The notes below the pieces were generated by a model. That model was not told the DNA's origin and made no database searches. It saw only the letters and a list, made by a program, of their open reading frames with translations. A program made the position numbers and the translations under genes. A stretch of 64,000 bases of DNA from the NCBI GenBank assembly GCA_002189035.1, contig NEEC01000018.1:682001-746000 (forward strand). The letters run 5' to 3'. Positions 1 to 11,317 of this stretch are shown piece after piece; within the stretch, counting starts at the first letter, position 1; every line of letters starts with the position of its first letter. This DNA comes from Utricularia gibba (lineage: Eukaryota > Streptophyta > Magnoliopsida > Lamiales > Lentibulariaceae).

Positions 1-729
1 ACAAGGAGACAAAGAAGGTGAGTCAGGAAGAAATGAAACATTGGAGTTAAAAGACTACGTTTGAGGTATGTCTATGTTAGAGGCATCGAGACATTGTGGG
101 GACGGTGAAAGTTGGAATGGCAGGGGGTAGGGGGATAGAGTATATGTCCAGAGAGAAATAAAGTAGCATTGCCAAGACAATGTCCTACAAGGGAGCGAGA
201 GGTGTGGCAATACTTGTAGCGGGAGACAATGAGCTAGGCATAACTTGATAGGGAGAGGATCAAAAGCACATGGAGTCAACATGAAAAAAGAGGCCATGAG
301 ATCAGGACAAGAAGAGATAATTGGGTTTAGAGTGGTAATTCGAGAGGAGGAAGAGGGGAACCATCAGGGAGTGAAGAGGGGATAGTATAGGTGATAGGTA
401 CTTGAGGAGGCAAGGGGAGAATAGAGCTAGGTGAAGGAGAGAGATGATGTAGAGGTGACCTAGATAGCAATGAGATCATGAGAGATGGATTAATAAAGAA
501 GGGAGTCCATAGTTGAGTAGTGGAGGAGAGATTGTTGAGGGTTGGGTGATAGGGTTTATCATTGTATAATTTGACAATAAGTCATATTTCTGAGCAAGTA
601 GGTGGTGGAAAGGAGGGACTAGAAAATTTAAATGGGAATGTATTTTAATAAAAAATAACATGTTGAGAAAATGGATTTTTTATTTAAAAATGAGCTACTA
701 TATATTACCTCTTAGTGAATCTAGAAAAT
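1..729. other. no recognisable gene
   Basis: Purine-rich, low-complexity sequence with short open frames only. I recognise no protein family, RNA gene or repeat family. It lies beyond the 3' limit of the copia remnant to its right and could include that element's lost RNase H end and 3' LTR, but nothing confirms this. Confidence 0.4.
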
Positions 730-3700
730 GGATTTTCATTTAAGAAGCGGATATAACTTGAAGTACTTTTGCTTCCCTTGCTATTTCCATAATCACTATC
801 CAAGTAAGTAGAAATCATAAGATAGCTAATTTCCAAAATAAACAAAGTGAATATCATAATCTAGTATCTCTTTTACATACTGTATATTCTTTTTACTACT
901 AGAAAATGACTGATTTTTGGGGCTTTCATAAATCTAGATAGAATATTGATAATGTACGTGAGATCAAGCATTGTATGACCGAGATAGATAAAATTTCCAA
1001 CTAAACATCTATAAATTGTCACATCACATTCTACTTCCTCATGTGACTTGTTGTTCTGCAATATTTCTTTTGGTAGATGAAAATTCCTTTTTTTCAGATT
1101 AATGAACTTCCAAGCCAAGATAGAAATTCATTAGTTCAAGATCGTTCATCTGGAATTCTGAATTAAGGTGCACCTTGAGATCAAAGACAAGTGGCTTATT
1201 ATTTGAGGTAATCAACAGATCTTCTACATAGATACTGACTAATATCTTAGCTCCTTCTACTACTTTAAAAAACAATGTTCGCCCAATGTAAGTTTGTGTA
1301 AAACCTTTTTTTAAAAAAAATTGATTGATTCTCTCATTCCAAGCTCTTGATGCTTGTTTCGAACTATAAAAAGCTTTCTTTAATTTCAACACTTTGTACT
1401 CCTATTCCATTTTAACATAGCCTTCTAGCTACTCACAATAGACTGTTTCATTAAGCACTCTATTTAATTTTTTTTTTAATATTCATATGATGAATCTTCC
1501 AACCTTGATTTGTAGCCAATGCTAGTAGTAGTTTTACAATATCAAACCTAGCAATTAGTGCAAATACTTTACTATAATTCACACCATAGATTTGGGTGTA
1601 GCTCTTTGCTACAAGTAACTTTTAGCTTGTTCATTGATCCATCAGTATTTAACTTTATTATATATATATATATATCCATTTTAGACCAATCAATGAAGAA
1701 CACAAGTCAATGGGTATATTTACAAGTTTCGAGGTATCATTTTCCATAATCGAGTTCATATTACTATCCATTGAATGTTTCCATCTTGCATCTTGATTTG
1801 CTTCCACAAAGTTTGTTGGATTAGTGAGAATTATACATGAGGGAACATCAACAAATAGGGAGATGGTATCATTTGTAGTATATGATGTGTGTTGAAGTCT
1901 TTTATGATTGTTATCTCTTATATCATATAGGAGTTTTTTTTTCTTTTGATGTTAGGATGCCTGTCATAATCATCAAAATCATTGCTATCCCATTCAGTTG
2001 AATTCATTATGGTTTCCTTATCTTTTTCATTTTTAAAATTTCCTTGTGCTTCTGTGTTAGTCTCAAGACTATGATTTGTGGGTGAAAGAGGTACACTATT
2101 ATTACCAACCTAAAATGCAGTTTCTGATCTTTCAACTTAATTTCCAAATTGATCTTCAACTGTGAATACATAGTTTTGTATATTTTTTTCTATTTTTCTA
2201 CTACATTAAATTCATAAGTATTGGTTTCGAGTGCTCCCGAGTTTCCATTTTGTCCACTTGAAGTTTTTGTTGTATGGTGACCATTTGAAACACTATATGA
2301 CTAATCATGTATTTGATTTCCGATAATTTTGTGATCTGCAGAAACAGAATTTTGATTATTCTAGATATATTTTAATTTTTCATGAAAAATAAAATTTCTA
2401 TTAATAATTAGATTATTTGTTTGAGGAAAAAACACCCTATATTCTTTTGTTGTTGGAGTATATCCAACAAAAATTTCCATTTGGGCACATGAGTCAAGTT
2501 TGCATCTCAATTCTACAAGTATATGAGCATAACATATTGATCCAAATATTTTTAGGTGCCTAATGGTTATCTTTCTACTAGTCCATAGCTTAGATGTTGA
2601 CGTGCCATTTCGTACATAAGAAGGTAAGAGATTCAATTAGTAAATAATAAGAGTTGAAGCTGCTTCAATTCAAAATGACAAAAGTGGATTTTTTCAAACA
2701 AAAGATATCTTATCATTTTAATTATCGTACAATTTTTCCTTTCACTTACTTCGTTCTATTCTAGTGCATCAGAGATAGTTAAATAGTGAATAATTCTCTC
2801 ATTTTTGCAGTATAAGTCTAGAGCTTTAATGATATACTCAACTATTTTCAATAGTTAAAGATATACTCAACTTCATTGTTTGAATTCAAAATTTTCAGTT
2901 TTGCTCCATTTTGTTTCTCCACCATAGCCTTGAAATTTTTGAAAATCTCAACTATTTCAGATTTCATTTTCATAAAGTATATCCAGAAAAACCTTGTGCT
3001 TTCATCAATGTAGATTAAAAAATACTCATGCTCATTTAATGATGGTTCTTTGAATGGACCACACAAGTCCGTATGAACCAAAGCAACTTTTCTTCACTTC
3101 TTCTCACACCAAGTATGATTGGTATCTTAAGTGAATTTCTCATTGAACATATATCACACAATGTTCTGAAAATTTGATGTCTTTCAATTCCTCAACTTCT
3201 CCCTCCTTATGCAAGAGTTTGAGATTTATTATGCTACAATGCCCAAAACATTTATGCCATAGTTTTGAGTTTTCTGAAACTGAGTAAGTTATCTCATGAA
3301 TTCCAGCAGGCTTTATTTGATATAAATTTTTGGACATCCTTTCAGCTAGTAGTGAGGTTTTTTTTTTTTTTTTTTACCTCAAATCAGTGATGTTGATCCC
3401 TTTGCTCAATAGTTGCACCTTGAGATTTTGCAACTATCGTTGTCTCAAACTCAATAAGTTTTGAACAGTTTTTGGTGCATAGAAAACATCTTTAAGGACC
3501 TAAGTATCCTTTTTTTTACAAGTAGGTGAATTGTTCCTTTTTCAATGATTCTTATAGCATGACCTGTGTATCGTCACATATTTCTATCAAAAATCTTGCT
3601 AAGTTCACAAAAGTATTTGAGTTCAGTATATACATGACTTGTAGCTCCACTCCCTAGATACCAACCTTTTGGTGTTGTAGTTTGATGGGCCATCAAGGTG

Positions 3701-4831
3701 TATTCGACATCACACGTATCCAACAAAAGATTTTCTTTTCTTCAAATGAGGTAAATGGTATACTTTGATTTTCCATGGCTTTCTTATCAATGTTTTCAAA
3801 CTCAGACTTTTTCTTATCTTTGTTTGGACATACTCTTTCAACATGTTCCTTGAGTTTGCAAAGTATGCTTACTACATCACGGTGATACCAACAAGCATCT
3901 AATTTGTGATATGGTTTTGAGCAATATTTATATAATGCAGCATTTTTTATCCAACAATTTTTAGATACATGATTTGACTTCCCACATTTGCATGGATCAT
4001 ATTTTGGAAGAACACTTAAACAAGGTTTTTGTTTTTCCTTTGAAGTATGGTCAGTTGATCCTTTTGAAAAAAAAAATGGATTCACTTTTGAAATCTGTTG
4101 TTCCACGCTTTTTCGTGATTTGCATCCTTCGCTTTGATGATTGCAGCTCACCAATAAATTCTAAGAACTTCATTTCCTCTTTAAAATAAGTAAGTCTCCT
4201 CATCTACTCTTCCAGCTCAGTAGCACAAAGCTTGGCCTCAAACCTCTCGGGTAAGCTCATCATGGCCTTTTCTATTACCTTTGAGTCAGACAAGTCCTCT
4301 CCCAAAGCATGAATATCACTTACTAGTTTTGAAGTTCAGTCAAAATATTGCTTGAGATTTTCAGAGTCTAACATCTCATTCCTTTCAAATTCTTTCATTA
4401 AACTCCTTGTATACTTTTGCATCATGTCACCACCAAGTCTTTGAGATTGTTCCATATTTCTTTAGGTGTCTTGCAATCCACAATCTTTTCAAACACATCA
4501 TTAGAGAGGGCTGAGTGTTGACCGCAATGGCATTATGCTTGCTTTTTTCAAAGGTTTCTAACTTCTTGAGTTCACTAATAGAAAGTTTATTTGAAATAAA
4601 GGGTTAAATTATTTCTTTTTCAATCACTGACCAATGTCTCTTGCACTTTAACACATGAATACTTTTTTTCACCCATTGAGAGTACTTTTCCCCAGTGAAG
4701 ATAGGAACTTGAGTCCTTGCTAGACCATAGTGTGCCAGCTTGAGGCAACAAAGAAACACAAAAAAAAAAAAAAGTTATAGGAAACTTAGCTACTTCTAGG
4801 TATAGAGAACTTTGATATGCTCCCATACCAT
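730..4831 (-). mobile_element. decayed Ty1/copia retrotransposon, minus strand
   Basis: Read leftwards on the minus strand, the pieces come in copia order. A primer-binding site lies at 4819-4830. Gag-like sequence with a Cys/His knuckle (CGKSNHVSKNC) lies at 3693-4154. A GAG-pre-integrase block (LWHKCFGH) is at 3140-3337, and the integrase core start (HTDLCGPF, then YIDESTRFFW) at 2848-3081. Integrase tail sequence is at 2361-2636. Reverse transcriptase follows: KKAFYSSKQASRAW and YVEDLLI at 1099-1392, then LVGNFIYLGHT at 873-1118. A short RNase H start lies near 730-860. Every block is broken by stops and frameshifts, so the element is dead. The order GAG-INT-RT-RH is diagnostic of copia rather than gypsy. 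I could not find a 3' LTR, and the 5' LTR outer edge (right of 4831) is unresolved. Confidence 0.85.
4819..4830 (-). other. primer-binding site of the minus-strand copia
   Basis: The minus strand reads TGGTATGGGAGC, close to the TGGTATCAGAGC that plant copia elements use to pair with the 3' end of initiator tRNA-Met. It is preceded by ...ATAACA, a normal LTR end in CA. This fixes the 5' LTR/internal boundary at about 4831. Confidence 0.65.
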
Positions 4832-5865
4832 GTTATATTACCAAGTATAAAACATTTGAAAAGGATTGATGAAAAAGATGAAAAAAGAAATGAATTTGAC
4901 CAATAAAAGTCACTACCTTCATAATATTTGTGAGAGTGTATAATTTCTTATAAAAATGACTATCTTTAAATTATATATATATTAAAAATTAAATTATATT
5001 TTTTTATTAAAATAAACTGATAATAATACTATTAAGTTTTATATATATAACAATCAAATTTGATAAGATATAATTTTTCGAAAACATCAATTACTACAAA
5101 AATATTTAAATATCTAAAAGTTTTCTATAACTTTTCATCTTAATATTTGTTTATAAAATATGATAAAGTCTTTCTAAAATATTAATTCGAATAAATTTGT
5201 TATTATGCATATAAATAATTATCAAACTTATGTTTTTTTGAATAATGAACGATGATTACATTATATTTTTAATCTGATTCTTTTTGTTAAAAAACATATA
5301 TTTATTAGAAATAATACAATAACAAAATATAAAATGCATATCTTGTGATACTTATATATATTGATATAATATAGAATATATAATAGAATGTTTATTAAAA
5401 ACTATTTATTTATGTTTATATATAAAATACAATAGAAAAATTGTATAAAAAAATTTATTGTTTTTTTTTTCTAAATTAGAGTATGGCCAATTTTTAACCA
5501 AATTCACACATGAAAAATTTTCTCACACACAACTGTAGAAGATCTAAGGTTCAGACAGACTGTTTGAACATGATCCACGTTTATTAAAATATATTTTTTT
5601 TCTAATGAATTAATTCCAAATGATTTGGGTTATCTAATTAATCATATAATTAAATTATTTACGTTCTGATAAAAAAAATATATTATATGATTAAAAATTA
5701 AAATATATTGATTGTTAAATGTCATTTTCTAGTTATTATGTGTTAATTATGTATTAAGTCACCCAATTAGGAATTATTGATGACAAATTGATTTTCCTTA
5801 GAAAATCTCTATTTTCCTATTTTGTATATATTTTCTATTTTTTTTCTCACAGTTTGATTGAGACA
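4832..5865. other. AT-rich intergenic tract
   Basis: Very AT-rich sequence with no coding signal. Its left part should contain the 5' LTR of the minus-strand copia element, but no second LTR copy is available to define it. Nothing else is recognised. Confidence 0.4.
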
Positions 5866-6708
5866 TGTAAGGAGACTGTCATGGAGTGTTGTAGGTGGTC
5901 AGACTCTGAGTTTTCGTGCCTTGTACGCGAGTTGGAACGATTGTGGGCGGAAGACTGACACTGGTCAAGGCCCTTGACTTACGGCATGTCAGAGTCTGCA
6001 GAAATGATTGGGCGCAAACTTGCACGCAAAGAAAAGCTGCTGGCGCACGTAAGACAGAAAGAATGATGGGAAAGGGACTCAAAGGAATTAATGCACGTGA
6101 GAAGTGATATAAAAGTCACTTGGAACACTTAGTTTCGGATTTTTGCCATTTCCTTTCTAGACTTAAAACTTTTGAGTTCTTCCTTCCCTTCAAGGAGGAA
6201 GAACACTTAGTTTCCAATTTCGTTTCTGTTTTAATGGCCCTTTGTGGCTAAAAACCTTTAGTTTTTGGGAAGTAGATGAGGTTTCCTTCCAAGTCCTGAG
6301 CAATACACTCGGTTCTTCGCTGAATTGATTTAGGATTCTGCATACTTCCATGCGCTTTGTTGCAGTCTTTCTGTAACGACTCCTAGTCAAGGTCCATGAG
6401 TAGCACGCCACTTCTCGCGGATTTTGATAAAGATCAAGGTGAATAGCACCAACTCCAACCCTGCTGGTTCGAGGGAAGTAGTGAATTGTTTGTGGCCTAG
6501 GTACCTGCCACTGGCCATTGGCAACAGCTGGGTACACGACTATTCTTTGCTCCTATAATCAGTTATTCGGAAGAAATCAGTGAAAACCGAGGAAAGGACG
6601 GACAAAGGAAGGAGATAGAATCTTATTCCCATGAACTGCGTACCGTAGTTAAGGCCATCACTTATGTTGTAACTTTTATTTTTGCATCTTAAAAACTCTC
6701 TTTTACAA
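5866..6708. mobile_element. candidate solo LTR or LTR-element fragment
   Basis: This block has clearly higher GC than the very AT-rich DNA on both sides, which marks it as foreign to its context. It can be bounded by TG (tgtaaggagac) and CA (cttttaca). It contains a TATA box (TATAAAA, 6108-6114) in mid-block, as LTR promoters do. A 14-bp direct repeat, GAACACTTAGTTTC, occurs at 6123-6136 and 6201-6214. The open frames in it do not resemble any family I know. No flanking 5-bp duplication is visible with these edges, so the boundaries and the class are uncertain. Confidence 0.35.
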
Positions 6709-8080
6709 AACCGTGACATTTTGTGAAAGTTTTTTTCAAACACTTTTCACGAAAAACAACTCCTTGAGATCGATAATCGTACTACGCTTTTTGTGTTTTA
6801 CGTTTTATATATATTTAAAATTTATTGAGAAAACGACACGCAACATGGATGTAACATTTTACAAATTTATGTCTAAAATAATATTATGTATTATAAATGC
6901 GTGGACTTTATGATAATTAATAATAAAAGTTAATTATATATTTTATTCTCATTTACATTTAATTTTTCAATGTTGAAAATTTTCCAAATCAATTGAAACG
7001 ACCTTCTCCTTCAAAAAACATGCAAAGATTCCAGCTTTTTTTATTTAGGTTGGAACATTACGATCTTTACTATTTTTACCATGTTTTAATCATGTTTTCT
7101 TGACAAGTTCATATTTTATGCCAAGATTTTATTATAGAATATCATGGCTTTAGTCTTTATATTTGTATTTTTGACATATGCTATTTTTTTTAATGCAATA
7201 TAGCTTCTATTTTGATGTACCATGAGTCGACGAAATAACGGGATAAGGCTCATGTCCATGTTTTCTCTAACAAATGCACCCATCTAGAGGTTAGGAGATG
7301 CTTATTTCAATATAATTGCAAGTATATCTATTGGAACTATTCTTTCATTTGATTTTGTGCTTCATGTTATCTAGAATAGAAATAATTTTGAGATTATGAA
7401 AAGGTTTTCTAAGAATATAAAATTATATTACAGAATTTCATATTTTAATTACATATTGTAAAGTTTAATATATAAAATTATTATAGAAGTTAATGTGATG
7501 ATATATATGTATATATATTTTAAGCATGTAAAAAGTGAATAATAACTTTTTAATGAATTACTATAATAAAGATTCAATAAATTTAAAATTTATTAAGTTA
7601 ATATCAGAATTTGTATTTTTTTATTTTACTATAAAACACGAAAAGATTAGAATTTACAAAAATTAAACCAAATTACTTCAATAATATACCCATGGTATTT
7701 TATCTTATTGTGATATTCAATTCAGAAATTAATCTACACAATTTTCAATAATAAACAAATCTTATTACTGATTGTCAATGAGAAACTTTAGTGCTCACTT
7801 GAATATGTGACAAAAAAAAGTCAACCACAAAAATTTCATGATCAAAAACAAAAATATCACTTGATTAGACAACTTCATGTGAAAAATTAGTTTCAAACAA
7901 TATATTGTTGAATGCCTTATTCTTGTTATGTGAACACGTATGTTGAAAAATATGCCTTTATAAAGTATACGTTGTTTCAAATAACAACATAATTAATATT
8001 TTAAACAAATTGTAGCATTAATGTTTTTATATGAAAATTCTTTTAAATGGCATTAAATGCATGCCATTTAATCAAGTAGA
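6709..8080. other. AT-rich intergenic tract
   Basis: No gene or RNA recognised. The only structure noted is a short perfect inverted repeat at 8045-8069 (aaatggcat / atgccattt with a 7-base loop) just outside the LTR that begins at 8081. Confidence 0.4.
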
Positions 8081-8283
8081 TGAGAAGACTAACATGTGGG
8101 CTTATGTTGAATCGTCTTTGTAATTATTATTTAGTGGGCTCTAGATTAATGTATAATCCCATAATGTAATATAAATGTCTTGACCCTTGCATAAAGGCAA
8201 AATAATGCGGTAGTATTATGAAGGTACAACAAAAATATCGTATTCTTTAATACTAGTATCTTTGCTATTTTTAATCTTCTACA
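8081..8283 (+). repeat. 5' LTR of copy 1
   Basis: It begins TGAGAAGACTAA and ends ...CTTCTACA. It aligns over its length with 9424-9645 and 16968-17190, sharing the start, TAATTATTATTT, AATGTAATAT and TTTTCTA...CTACA blocks. It is followed directly by a degenerate tRNA-Met primer-binding site, TGATTTCAGAAC (8284-8295). It is more diverged and slightly shorter than the two 3' copies. Confidence 0.7.
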
Positions 8284-8553
8284 TGATTTCAGAACAGATG
8301 ATTTGAAGTGTTATGTAAAAGAAATATAATAGAAAATGGCGATGTAAATGTAGTATGGGTCTATCTCATGTCATCTGATCTTTGTGGATCATTTCGGTGG
8401 AAAATCAATATGAGAATACATCTAAAGTCAAGGAACTAGTAAACTTTATCAAAAGAGAGGTACCGCAAACTATCCTTGGAGAAAACCTTCTCATGACATG
8501 ATCAAAGTACACTTTTTCTGAAAAATGTTCGGATTTGGATCAAGCTCAAAGAA

Positions 8554-8895
8554 ATGTATGAGGGAGGAGACAAGTTGAGGAAGATCATGTGCAGTAGTAA
8601 GCTTGAAGACTATGAAATGAACTTTATGTTGGAAATAGAAACAATACAAGAATACTATGAGAGAACGCTAAGACTTGTGAATGAAATTTTAGCCTTAGTG
8701 GGTGATCTATCTAACAACAAGATTATAGAGAAAGCTATTGTGAGTCTGCTAAGGAAGTTTGAAGCCAAATTATATGGAATGAAGACAGTTGGAACTGTAA
8801 TGAAGATGCTATCTAATTATGATGAAAAAGTTAAGAGAATGTCATTTTTTAACTTCATTATTGAACTGCAAGCACCAGAAAAAAAATATCTATGA
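8554..8895 (+). pseudogene. copia GAG (UBN2-type) fragment
   Basis: An open frame of 113 codons resembling the middle of a plant copia Gag domain: EYYERTLRLVNEI, then VSLLRKFEAKLYGMK, then LSNYDEKVKRM. In intact Gag this region is the capsid-like helical domain and is followed by a zinc knuckle and protease, which are missing here. The same stretch recurs with substitutions at 11178-11317, where it is cut by the MULE insertion. It is a relic and not expected to make a functional protein. Confidence 0.6.
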
Positions 8896-9118
8896 GAAGA
8901 AATAGCATCCATTAAAGTAAAACTATAGATTGAGGTATTTTTTATGAATATTCAAAAAATAAAGAAAAAAATGTAATCCTGGGAATATATTCAAATAGTG
9001 ACTACAACCAAAATTAAGATTCAAAAAGTACAATTAATTATACATGTTACTCAATAATTATCCCATTGCATAGTACATTAAAAAAATTTATAATAATACA
9101 ATCCACAACAGAACAAAA

Positions 9119-9330
9119 AAAAACCAATGTCTCTATATGTGGATAATCAAGCAGCAATTGCCATTGTAAAAGACATTTTGGAAGAGCAAAATACATTTGG
9201 ATTAAATATCACATGATGTGGGAGTATGTGAAAAAGAGAGATGTGATTCATTTTTGTAGAGAGTGGAAAACAATGAGCAGATGCTTTCACTAAGTCTTTG
9301 GGAAAATCAGAGCTTTAGATGTTCAAAATT
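9119..9330 (+). pseudogene. copia RNase H C-terminal relic
   Basis: Forward-frame translation gives SLYVDNQAAIAIVKD near the start, the usual copia RNase H stretch around the catalytic Asp (DNxAAI). It is followed by remnants of the ADAFTKSL motif that ends copia Pol. Several in-frame stops are present. It is followed by a purine run (gagggaga) before the 3' LTR, which is the expected polypurine tract. Confidence 0.7.
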
Positions 9331-9423
9331 GAGATTAGGTTGATAGATTTGCAAGAATTCAATTGAAACAACAAATAACGATAAGGGGACTGAAGGAGAG
9401 GATCCTCTAAATTATGAGGGAGA

Positions 9424-9645
9424 TGAGAAGACTAATATATAAGTTTGTGTTGTCTCATCTTAGTAATTATTATTTGATACACTTTAGATAGATGGACAAC
9501 TCAATAATGTAATATGAATGCCTTAATGCTTGTATAAATAAAAAATGCATACCCATGGTAAAACAATATGACAATATTATGAAGATAGAAGAAAAATATC
9601 ATCTTCACTAATATTGTTGTCTTTTTCTATTTTCAATTTTCTACA
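9424..9645 (+). repeat. 3' LTR of copy 1
   Basis: It starts TGAGAAGACTAATATATAAG and ends TTTTCTACA. It is preceded by a purine-rich tract and is very similar to 16968-17190. The 44 bases that follow it, up to ttaacacac at 9689, are also shared with the sequence after 17190, beyond the LTR end. Confidence 0.7.
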
Positions 9646-9689
9646 AACCGCACAATACCATGTGATTCCATCCCTCGTTTTTAACACAC

Positions 9690-9878
9690 TGTTGAGGAAA
9701 AGATAGAAGCCTACACTATCGGCTAATTCATTTATAAATATGTATAGATTGATTCATGGTCAATGTATGTGACTGTTGCAATTGAGGTTAGAGTAAGAGT
9801 CTCTCTGTATTATTCTCTGTAAGGATTTTAATTAAAGAATTACAAGTCTCTTCTCCGAACAGATCTCGCGTTCTAACA
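9690..9878 (+). repeat. 5' LTR of the truncated copia
   Basis: A 189-bp stretch starting TGTTGAGG and ending TTCTAACA, i.e. with TG...CA ends. It is immediately followed by the primer-binding site. Being the only LTR of this element in the window, its limits rest on the TG/CA ends and the primer-binding site. Confidence 0.65.
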
Positions 9879-9890
9879 TGGTATCAAAGC
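9879..9890 (+). other. primer-binding site (initiator tRNA-Met)
   Basis: The sequence TGGTATCAAAGC follows the LTR end directly and differs by one base from the common plant copia site TGGTATCAGAGC. Confidence 0.75.
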
Positions 9891-9949
9891 TTCTCATTTG
9901 AAATCCTCTTACTCCCTTTGCTGCTTTCTTCTCGTCTATTCATTTCTTC

Positions 9950-11165
9950 TTTTTGTGACTGTGATTGATGCTGCTGATTTTGCAAAGCAGCTAATTGCCG
10001 CTTTGTGTAATGCTAGCAGCCCATCATTGGCACTATCGCCTTATGAATCCCTCTCACGTCACTTCTCCCTACTACTTATCACCAGGAGATACATGAGAAG
10101 TCTTACTCACCACCACCCACCTTAATGGAGACAACTATGCTACTTAGGCAAAAAGTGTTCGCCTAGGGTTATTGACTCACAATAAATTGGGGTTCATCGA
10201 TGACACCATTCTTGAGCCTCCTCCCTCATATCCACTTCATCGCCATTGGGCTCGTTGTAACGATTTGCTGGTGGCTTGGTTTATTCATTGTATAGAGCTT
10301 ATGATCTTCTCCTCTATATTTTTCAAGACTAATGCCCATGACATCTTGGTTAGTCTTGAGAAGCGATGGTCGCATCCCTCATCTAATGGCATCTTTCAAC
10401 TTCAATAGGATCTAGATGTTCTCTCCCAAGACTTTAAGTATGTGGACATCCTTAATACAAAATACACAACTCTCTTGGCTGAGCTTGAGCACTATCATCC
10501 CCTACCTTCTTGTTCATGTGGTCAATGCACTTCTGAATGTTTTAAGAAATTTCATCACCAATGTAGGGATGATCAGGTCTATAAATTTCTTGCTATGCTC
10601 AATCTATAATACGGGGCAATCTATTCACAGATTCTTATGAACTCACTATTGCATTCATTGGAAGAAGTCTTCAATGTTGTTTATCAAGAATAAAAGTGCC
10701 TATCCAAACCGGTTTTACAACTGTCTAACTGCTCATCACTACTCGGCCAATCCCACATTCAATCGCCACCTGTTAAGCAGTCACACCAGCAACGCAAGAA
10801 GTTCAAGTGCATTCATGGTGACTTAGAGAACCACACCATCGACCAATGCTACAAGATTATTGGTTATCCTAAGAATCCGCAACTCAAGAAAGGTGCAAGA
10901 GCCCCTTCCAACAACATTGCTATTTAAAGTTCTTTGTAGGAGCAGTCTATAGATGACTCCTCTCTAGCAATGATCCTTAATGAACAATTAACTGCTCTTC
11001 TAAACCACTTCTAGCAGACATCATCCACAACCACCTCTACAACTTCACTGGGTTTGGATCAAACTACTGTGGATTTTTCTGGTACATACCTATCAGCGTT
11101 ACCTAAAGTTTTCATTATGAATTTATCTAGTAGCTCTTCTTCCACTTGGGTCATTGATTCGGGAG
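9950..11165 (+). pseudogene. copia gag and protease start, frameshifted
   Basis: Read through several frames, the translation shows the gag features of a plant copia element: LTHNKLGFIDDTI, then ILVSLEKRWS, then LNTKYTTLLAELEHYHPLP, then the region HTIDQCYKIIGYPKNP after a Cys-containing start (zinc knuckle HxxxxCYKIxGYP). It ends with STWVIDSGG, the protease active-site region with its catalytic Asp. Stops and frame changes interrupt it at least five times. Confidence 0.65.
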
Positions 11166-11177
11166 GAGTGAATATAT

Positions 11178-11317
11178 GTCTGGGAATTTGAAGCCAAACT
11201 ATGTGGAATGAAGGCAGTAGAAATTATAATAAAGATGTTATCTAATTATGATGAGAAAGTTAAGAGAATGTCATTCTTGAAATTGAGTATTGAACGACAA
11301 GCATCGGAAAAAAAATG
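11178..11317 (+). mobile_element. copia deletion derivative, copy 2, left piece
   Basis: This matches 8744-8878 of copy 1 (the gag fragment from GTCTG through TTTGAAGCCAAA to the A-run) with scattered substitutions. The match breaks exactly at an AAAAAAATG sequence where the MULE begins and resumes at 16444. The left boundary is where the truncated copia stops. Confidence 0.75.
11309..11317 (+). repeat. left 9-bp target-site duplication of the MULE
   Basis: AAAAAAATG at 11309-11317 is repeated exactly at 16444-16452. Nine bases is the target duplication length typical of Mutator elements. The A-run makes the exact edge uncertain by one to three bases. Confidence 0.6.

Larger units (their letters stand above)
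8081..9645 (+). mobile_element. copia deletion derivative, copy 1
   Basis: This is a 1.56-kb element with two LTRs, a primer-binding site, a short GAG-domain fragment and the last part of RNase H, but no protease, integrase or reverse transcriptase. The gag fragment (8554-8895) is followed within about 230 bp by the RNase H tail (from about 9119), so an internal deletion joined the two ends. It is non-autonomous. The same gag-to-RNase H junction recurs in copy 2 to the right, so the deletion predates their duplication. Flanking sequence shows no clear 5-bp target duplication. Confidence 0.75.
9690..11177 (+). mobile_element. truncated Ty1/copia element (LTR-gag-start of protease)
   Basis: A second, unrelated copia element. 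It has a 5' LTR, a primer-binding site and a broken gag with a zinc knuckle, and then WVIDSGG, the start of the copia aspartic protease (normally WxxDSGA). It stops abruptly at about 11177, where sequence matching the deletion derivative resumes. Integrase, reverse transcriptase and 3' LTR are absent. The base before the LTR is preceded by cacac, and copy 2 to the right carries the same left flank without this element, which supports an insertion at this point. Confidence 0.75.

Noticed and set aside
6455-6480. T-loop-like GGTTCGA word suggesting a tRNA gene
   Set aside because: No matching acceptor stem, D-loop or anticodon stem could be built around it. No tRNA, rRNA or snRNA gene was recognised elsewhere in the window.
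6190-6537. A 115-codon minus-strand open frame in the GC-shifted block
   Set aside because: No family resemblance and no splice context. A TATA box, direct repeats and LTR-like ends explain the block better.
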